Below are positions 58,460-64,000 of a DNA stretch of 64,000 bases, piece by piece. The notes beneath the pieces were generated by a model. It made no database searches. It was not told the DNA's origin and was given only the letters and a program-made list of their open reading frames with translations. Each line of letters begins with the position of its first letter. The stretch's first letter is position 1. This stretch comes from Hysterangium stoloniferum (taxonomy: Eukaryota; Basidiomycota; Agaricomycetes; Hysterangiales; Hysterangiaceae): the NCBI GenBank assembly GCA_015178975.1, contig WHVD01000045.1, forward strand, positions 310,001 through 374,000, written 5' to 3'. The translations under genes and the position numbers were made by a program.

Positions 58460-59466
58460 CCTTTCCCTTATCTAAGGTGAATGCTCACGACAATGTGAAG
58501 ATGTGTCGGTGTCTTGATCATGGTGTTGTCCAATGGCTTGACCCGGCTATTTCACGAGAATAGCGGTGGGACGGCCTTCTTTGAGACGTCCTAGTTGTAT
58601 TCGATTGACATTGTTATCACTAGTATATGCAATATGATTTCACCGAGTAGTCCTTGGAATATTTTCAACACCAGTCTAGAGAACCTCAGCGATCATTACA
58701 AGTGAATATCTTCGCTGTTAAATTGCGTCAAATTACGTAGTTTCATACAACTCTCAAGTCCGCGGTCTGTTTGAAATGATTGTCATTTATAAATAGGATC
58801 TCAGTCTAGCCACGGGTGGTCCCCGCAAGTGTATTCGACTCGCGTATGGCATCAACGCGTACAAGCTGCAGAGCTCGCGGCAATAGTGAAAAGTGACTAT
58901 ATGCGCTCCTATATTTGCTCGACCTATGGGAGCTTGATTTTCAAGTGATCAATGGAAGATAAATAGTTTAAGGAATTTTCCCAACACGTTGCCTCGCATG
59001 GTGTGGAGGCCCGTGGTTTGAAGATCATGGATCTTGTCGATTGAACACTGGCCTGAATGTATGGCCTGAACGCGACTTGTATCGAAATGGGGGAGGCCTT
59101 TTTCAGACCTTGTATGACATCGTATTTAAAACAAATGTAGTTCGTGATTCAGATGTTAGTATAGGGACGGTTAGTGCCGCAAAATGTATTCAACACATGT
59201 GTGGGTGCACTGCAGACCTCGCGACGATAATACAAAGTGACTATACGCGTTCTTTTATAGGCTCAAATAATATAGCTGTATACCATCTGCAACCCCAGCT
59301 GCAAAGTGAGTTGAATAAAGGGCGACGCTACTTGTTTCCTCGTGGTTTGGTTGAGATGTGTCAGCACTATCGAAAAGAAATGATTAGCGAGTGTGTCCAA
59401 TTGATGGTGCAAGACCTTTGTCAGGGCAACCATGTTCCTCCACCACTGATAGGTGAGTCTCATTAG
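58460..59466 (+). pseudogene. Module G, best copy (open 59041-59466)
   Basis: The 141-codon open frame has GGGLFQTLYDIVFKT, SAAKCIQHMCGCTADLATIIQ, LQPQLQSELNKGRRY, RGLVEMCQHYRKEMI and ECVQLMVQDLCQG. The 580 bases before it encode two weaker, decayed versions of the LAxIIxSDYxRS block in mixed frames (near 58680 and 58880), so G looks like a chain of related helical repeats. It converges on exon E of copy 10; the last ~80 bases overlap it. Function unknown. Confidence 0.45.
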
Positions 59467-60524
59467 ACCCTACTGACACACGAGTGGATGGTGTGGCGAC
59501 CACGGAAAGGAAAGAACGTGCGGTCAAATCTAAACGCTCAAGCGGGTAACTGACGGATTGGTCATTTCTTGAAACGCGCATGATGTCACAATGTGGAAGA
59601 AGAGAAAAGAGCAGGGCGATGATATCGAGGCTTCGCACTGTGGTACACGCGCATTCGGGATCGGAAGATCCAGCTATCAGTTTCAAAGTAACTACCATTA
59701 TTATCTCGGCAGAATGCAAGAGCGCGGAATTTGGACTTGCTTCCATCATAATCAGACTGGTAGGAAAGTTGCATAGACGGATGTAAGACGGTGCTACAAT
59801 GACAAATATTGTGAACGTACCATACGATGGGCCCAATGAGCGAAGAAACGACATTCAGCTGGTTGATGTGATCGGTGAGAAGCGTGCAGTCATCGAAGAA
59901 GGTTTGCAAGGAGCGCATACTCCGATACAGTGAATATGATATCTCCGAATCAGTATGACGTGTCAATGACACTGTATGCATATTTATGTCGTCCACTAAA
60001 ACCTTCAATGCAGCTCCAGCAATATCTCGGAACGATGCCTCTTGGTGGATGCAAGACACGAGAAGCCGTGTAAGATATCCACACGAGGTAAGCCGGTGTG
60101 GGTAATTTTATCTGTTATGGTTTTGGTGGGCGGGATGAAATGATGTGATGTCACGACGCACGGTTGCAACCAGAATTCAATGCATGCTCTGATCGCCGTG
60201 AGCTCCAACACAGATAGTTGACGCACGTGGCATATCGCTTCTACGATATACACAAGACCGATAATAAGTGAGAGACCATAACCGGCGATGTGTATAATAA
60301 ATGTTGATGCAACCTCTTCAAAGTTGATGTGCAGCGGTGACTTGACTAAACCGTTGTAGAGTGATGACGTAATCGCAGATGACGCGTCTCTATCGAACCA
60401 ATAAACACCGGAGCAAGTGAAGGCCGACGCCAAAGATAGCATAAGTTGGGAAGCGTGAGCTTTGCTACTCCGCTGCATTGGAAGTGAAGACACCGGGAAA
60501 TCATCTAAAACCATCGCGGCTCTT
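59384..60524 (-). pseudogene. BCDE copy 10, exons C, D and E
   Basis: Exon C 60524-60162 (MVLDDFPVSSLPMQ, SLYNGLVKSPLH, VEAICHVRQLSVLELTAI) with donor GTGCGT. Intron 60161-60041 (121 nt). Exon D 60040-59821 (220 nt). Intron 59820-59736 (85 nt, GTACGT...AAG). Exon E is open from 59735 to a stop at 59384, past SFLSVVATPSTRVSV. D and E agree in phase; C to D is off by a few bases because exon C gained four near its end. The sizes repeat those of copy 2, which is the main evidence for the gene model. Confidence 0.55.
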
Positions 60525-60932
60525 CTCCGAATTTGAGGGGGGTATGTAGGTCTACGACTCAAATATGAGTATTTCAAGTATATTCAACATTGACGCTGCG
60601 TTATCCCTACCTCACTAAATCAACACTCTCTTGAACTAGCCTCCCCAGTCTTGGCAGCGTAAGATGCTTGTGTAGAAACTTACCAAAGGCCACATCGTCT
60701 CGATGCAATCGACTGGCGATTTCCTTGTATATTGTCAGCTTTGCGATCAGCGAAGCTGTCTTAGCACCGTGAAGGACTTTCATTCCAACCCTTTCTAAAC
60801 CGACTCCACTGTAATACCCGGGCCAATCACTATTAAAAATAGTATGAGTTGACTCTATTGCAATACACAATATACAAGAGTTTAATAAGCTTGTAATAAA
60901 AGTACTTGTGTCTCAATATCTTGTGTCAGTTA

Positions 60933-62535
60933 CAGTGACTTACAAAACGTATCCAATGTTTTGTAGTTTCAGCTTATATATGCTATATCCCAGTAGATAA
61001 AATAGTAGAAATCACCAAAATATTTGTGAACATGACCTATCATGTATATATGTATATGGTAGAACTATATTATGTAATATCCATATATGGAAACACTATG
61101 AATATTTTAATGGAGAGGGTTCATTGGATACATTTTGTAACTGACAGGTTCTAGCATGAAAACCATGTGCCTATGTTAATTGTTTACAGTTGTTTATGTT
61201 TTTCAACATGTCATGTGATCATTCTATACTACAGTATAAGTAGAAGGGCTTTCTCAGCTAAGATTCCTTCAATTCTAACTATGCATCTCCTTTCCACTGC
61301 TGCCCAGTATGAGATCCTTTCTCTACTTAATGCTGGACATTCTGCCAGACATATTTCAGTTTTTACTGGCTATAGCTATGCTACTATCTCTAGACTTTGT
61401 TCTACACACTGTTCCCACCTTTCTAAGCCCTCTGGTGGTCACCCTTCCAAACCCTCCACAGCCAACATCCATTTTGCACAACACCTTATCAGCTCTGGAA
61501 AGGCTGATACAGCTGTAGATGCAACAAAGGCACTTTGCAATATCACCAACCAGTCACTCAATCCTCAAACAGTGTGTAGTGGACTCAAGGCAGCTGGGAT
61601 GAAGCCTGTGGTAAAGAAGAAAAGGCCTCTTCTTTCTAAGAGGCATAGGAAGGAGGGGATGGATTTTGCTTTGGCACATCAGGATTGGACTGTGGAGGAT
61701 TGGAAGAAGGTGGTGTGGTCTGATGAGACCAAAATTAATAGGCTGGGGTCAGATGGCAGGAAGTGGGTGTGGAAAAAGGCAGGGGAGGGCTTGAGTGACA
61801 GGCTGGTTGAGGGAACCCTGAAGTTTGGTGGTGGATCTTTAATGGTTTGGGGGTGCATGCTGTGGGAGGGGGTTGGGTATGCATGCAAGATTGATGAAAG
61901 GATGGATGGGGATCTCTACATCCATATTCTGGAGGATGACCTGCAAGCCAGTCTTAAGGACTATGGTAAATCTGCCAATGGTATCATCTTCCAGCAAGAC
62001 AATGACCCCAAGCATACCTGCAAGAAGGCCCAGAATTGGTTGCAAGAAAATGGTTTCAGGGTTCTCTCATGGCCAGCACAGTCTCCTGACTTGAATCCCA
62101 TTGAACACCTATGGAATCACCTGAAGAGGAGGTTGGCAGGGTATGAGAATGCACCCCAGGGGATGGAAGAGTTGTGGGAGAGGGTGGTGGATGAATGGTA
62201 CAATATTGATGCAAAGGTGTGTCAGGATTTGATTGAAAGTATGCCTAGGAGGGCTTCAGATGTATTAAAGGCAAAGGGTGGCTACACTAAGTACTAAATA
62301 CTAGTAATTTCCTGCCTAAATGTGTCAGTTACAAAATGTATCCAATGAATGCTCTCCATTGAAATATTCATAGTGTTTCCATATATGGATATTACATAAT
62401 ATAGTTCTACATATAAATATATACATGATAGGTCATGTTCACAAATATTCTGGTGATTTCTACTATTTTATCTACTGGGATATAGAATATATAAGCTGAA
62501 ACTACAAAACATTGGATACATTTTGTAAGTCACTG
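60933..62535 (+). mobile_element. Tc1/mariner transposon, apparently whole
   Basis: 1603 bp with TA on both sides (60931-60932 and 62536-62537). Terminal inverted repeats of about 215 bp: 60933-61147 and 62321-62535. Each arm begins CAGTGACTTACAAAA and contains a second, inward copy of the same core at its inner end (GGATACATTTTGTAACTGAC at about 61126-61145). Arms differ by few bases, and the transposase frame is open, so this is probably a recent arrival, after the host insert it lies in. Confidence 0.9.
61281..62297 (+). CDS. Tc1-like DDE transposase
   Basis: 338 residues if started at MHLLSTAAQY (61281), the usual length for Tc1 transposases; an upstream in-frame ATG at 61167 lies inside or next to the terminal repeat arm and is less likely. 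N-terminal helix-turn-helix about residues 7-43 (ILSLLNAGHSARHISVFTG), then a second DNA-binding part with HLSKPSGGHPSKP. Catalytic triad: D148 (VVWSDETK), D240 (IIFQQDNDPKHT) and E275 (SPDLNPIEHLW), with 34 residues between the last two (DD34E). It cuts and pastes the element at TA in the nucleus. No frame damage seen, but activity is not shown. Confidence 0.92.
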   Translation: MHLLSTAAQYEILSLLNAGHSARHISVFTGYSYATISRLCSTHCSHLSKPSGGHPSKPSTANIHFAQHLISSGKADTAVDATKALCNITNQSLNPQTVCSGLKAAGMKPVVKKKRPLLSKRHRKEGMDFALAHQDWTVEDWKKVVWSDETKINRLGSDGRKWVWKKAGEGLSDRLVEGTLKFGGGSLMVWGCMLWEGVGYACKIDERMDGDLYIHILEDDLQASLKDYGKSANGIIFQQDNDPKHTCKKAQNWLQENGFRVLSWPAQSPDLNPIEHLWNHLKRRLAGYENAPQGMEELWERVVDEWYNIDAKVCQDLIESMPRRASDVLKAKGGYTKY

Positions 62536-63194
62536 TAGTGTAGCACCTCCTGACAATATAGGTTGGATGCTCTGGGAGGTGTATAGTGGTTCTGACACAC
62601 ATTAACCTCCCAATACATGGTCCACAATTAGCATCTTCATATGAAAAGTTGCAATAATTGGTGGACTCCCCCTATAAAAAGGTGTGTTTCATCATCAAAT
62701 TTAACAATCACAATACTGGATGATGTCCCAAGACTCTGTGAGCTCATTCCCCAGTCATCATCATGACTGTGATATGGGCTGAGGTTGCATGTCATGTTGG
62801 TGGATATCTTAACAACGTTCAGTAGGTCATTGTAGCCCGTTTTTCCTTGACACTAAAATGCCCAGCATGTGACACAGATCACACGGAAATAGCATTATAC
62901 TCTACTCACCCACTGGTCAACCCAAATCTCTATATTGTTTGCAGATAGCTGTATGTGCTGGTCGTCATCGGGGACCCGATAACATAAATCATGGCCGGGT
63001 TCGTTACAACCCCATCGTTCTTGAAGCTTCTCCCTGAATATCTCTCTCATCCCCGTCTGAATGATCTGGTCCTGTTGCTCTGAGCTCAATACATCTGGGG
63101 AAACTAAGGTTGGTAGTTCCTCAACATCTTCAATGTAGGACTCAGCCGTTGCCAAATCGTGATTCCCCAGAGTCATCTCGGTGACAGTAGACAT

Positions 63195-63668
63195 TGGTGG
63201 GTAGCAGTCGTACTTACACTCGAAAGGGGTGCTGAGATTTTATGCCGCAGTCAGTCGGAGAGTTAATTCCACCAAGGTTACATCCTTGTGGCCGCCCTTA
63301 CACAGGATTCACAGCCTGTCACCCCTACCTTTGTAAATAACATCCCCTCACCTTCCATAAAGTCTCCAATGCACTAAGTTACCTTATAACTTTCTTACAC
63401 CTTCTGCTGAAGGCTACACAGGATTTAATAATATTTAGTCAATTGTTACCCATAGTATAATATTTCTGGCATTATTGAGCGTCAGAGTTGCAATGCGGCT
63501 TCTCTAACTTCCAGAAGTGGCATTGCCAAGGATAATATAAATGCATTCCAGAGCGATGCTCACTGGGTCCTGCATTCAAGTTGGCACTGTCAACCTCAGA
63601 CTTTATCTGGCGAGATTGCGTGCTTCCTGTTTAGGTTTATCAAAACTTTCAATGAGAAGAAACCCGGG
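63195..63668 (-). other. Spacer between modules B and A
   Basis: Upstream spacer of copy 10 with the pre-ATG block and CATAAAAT about 50 bases before the ATG. It matches 34060-34509 and 38917-39375 inverted. No gene. Confidence 0.45.
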
Positions 63669-63995
63669 TCAATGATATCTAGTCAGGTTAATGGTCACAT
63701 GAAACAGCTTGAATTTTGTAGAATGTCTGAAAAAGACAAAGAGTGAGGTAAGACCAGAGTTCTCAGGGTAGATTTTATCGAGGTACGTAAGGCTCGAACT
63801 TGGAGTATCTTTGATTGTGGCGTGTCCATTAGAATTTGTATTAATAAACTGCACACATAACCCCATGTCAGGTAATACTTGCTTACACCTAGCCTTATTA
63901 TTATCTGTCTTGCCGAGCAGAATGTTTCGCCTTAGGCTCATACTCTTGATGCGTGGACATGGTGCTTCAGCGTGATGGTGACAACGTAGATCCAT
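63669..63995 (-). pseudogene. Module A, minus-strand copy near the window edge
   Basis: Open 108-codon frame: LRCHHHAEAPCPRIKSMSLR, KARCKQVLPDMGLCVQFINTN, LDKIYPENSGLTSLFVFFRH. The last ~20 codons differ from the 125-codon copies because part of the end is missing near 63710. Possibly still translated, but truncated. Confidence 0.45.
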
Positions 63996-64000
63996 GATTG

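Larger units (their letters stand above)
60831..62703. mobile_element. Unclassified insert carrying the Tc1 element
   Basis: Flanked by a 7-bp duplication CAATCAC (60824-60830 and 62704-62710), with the uninterrupted reading clear from paralogues. Without the Tc1 element and its TA it is about 268 bp, AT-rich, with no terminal inverted repeat and no TG...CA ends. It has a TATAAAAAG near 62675. A SINE-like or non-autonomous element is possible. Confidence 0.5.
60607..63194 (-). pseudogene. BCDE copy 10, exons 1 and 2, split by a nested insert
   Basis: Exon 1 63194-62910, open (WGCNEPGHDLCYRVPD). Intron 62853-62909 with GTGAGT and TTTTAG. Exon 2 62852-62711, open (CQGKTGY, DDDWGMSSQSLG), then the insert 60831-62703, then 60830-60611 (SGVGLERVGMKVLHGAK). 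One C is missing in the GPGYY codons next to the insertion point. Apart from these it is well preserved. The proposed next intron is 60610-60525. Confidence 0.6.

Overview
The window looks like repeat-dense, gene-poor fungal DNA, most likely from a basidiomycete (Agaricomycetes is my guess). The reasons are compact GT-AG introns of 50-120 nt, a DIRS-like tyrosine-recombinase retrotransposon, Ty3 chromovirus and Ty1/copia debris, and a truncated member of the large cysteine/histidine-rich hypothetical proteins common in mushroom genomes. I see no rRNA, tRNA, CRISPR array or bacterial operon.

The backbone is a mosaic of duplicated pieces of one unrecognised gene cluster, labelled here by letter. 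A is a 125-codon ORF. B-C-D-E behave as exons of one gene: B exon 1 (~95 codons, Cys/His motif), a ~57-nt intron, B exon 2 (359 nt), exon C (~360 nt), a 121-nt intron, exon D (220 nt in three copies), an 85-94 nt intron, then exon E. F is a related ORF and G lies on the opposite strand, converging on E. Ten copies of B are present, at about 0, 7.1, 11.8, 13.5(-), 16.1, 34.5, 39.4, 48.2, 55.2(-) and 63.2(-) kb. I could not confirm an undamaged one.

Duplications: 10.4-13.9 kb is an inverted copy of 47.9-56.6 kb; 8.88-10.42 repeats 29.49-31.05; 26.7-29.5 repeats 34.7-37.5; 32.7-34.7 repeats 37.6-39.5. The paralogues act as empty sites, so most insertions can be placed to the base: gypsy relic 1 (735-6860), a copia relic (~13.93-15.9 kb) holding a solo LTR, a 130-bp LTR (16150-16279), the DIRS element (17131-23536) with a nested LTR-type insert, solo LTRs at 23671, 31334 and 57015, a 2.5-kb foldback element (40619-43103), gypsy relic 2 (49316-54505), and an apparently whole Tc1/mariner element (60933-62535) nested in another insert.

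Two stretches differ from the mosaic: 24.1-25.4 kb (weak ORFs) and 44.4-47.9 kb. The second holds the truncated zinc-finger-like gene on the minus strand and a five-exon gene with a C-terminal zinc-finger motif on the plus strand. The most unusual signal is a shared architecture at 14508-14658, 15330-15475 and 31348-31507. In each, an intron-like segment of 53-56 bp with GT...AG ends sits between two short blocks, and the same two blocks recur a few bases away joined without it.
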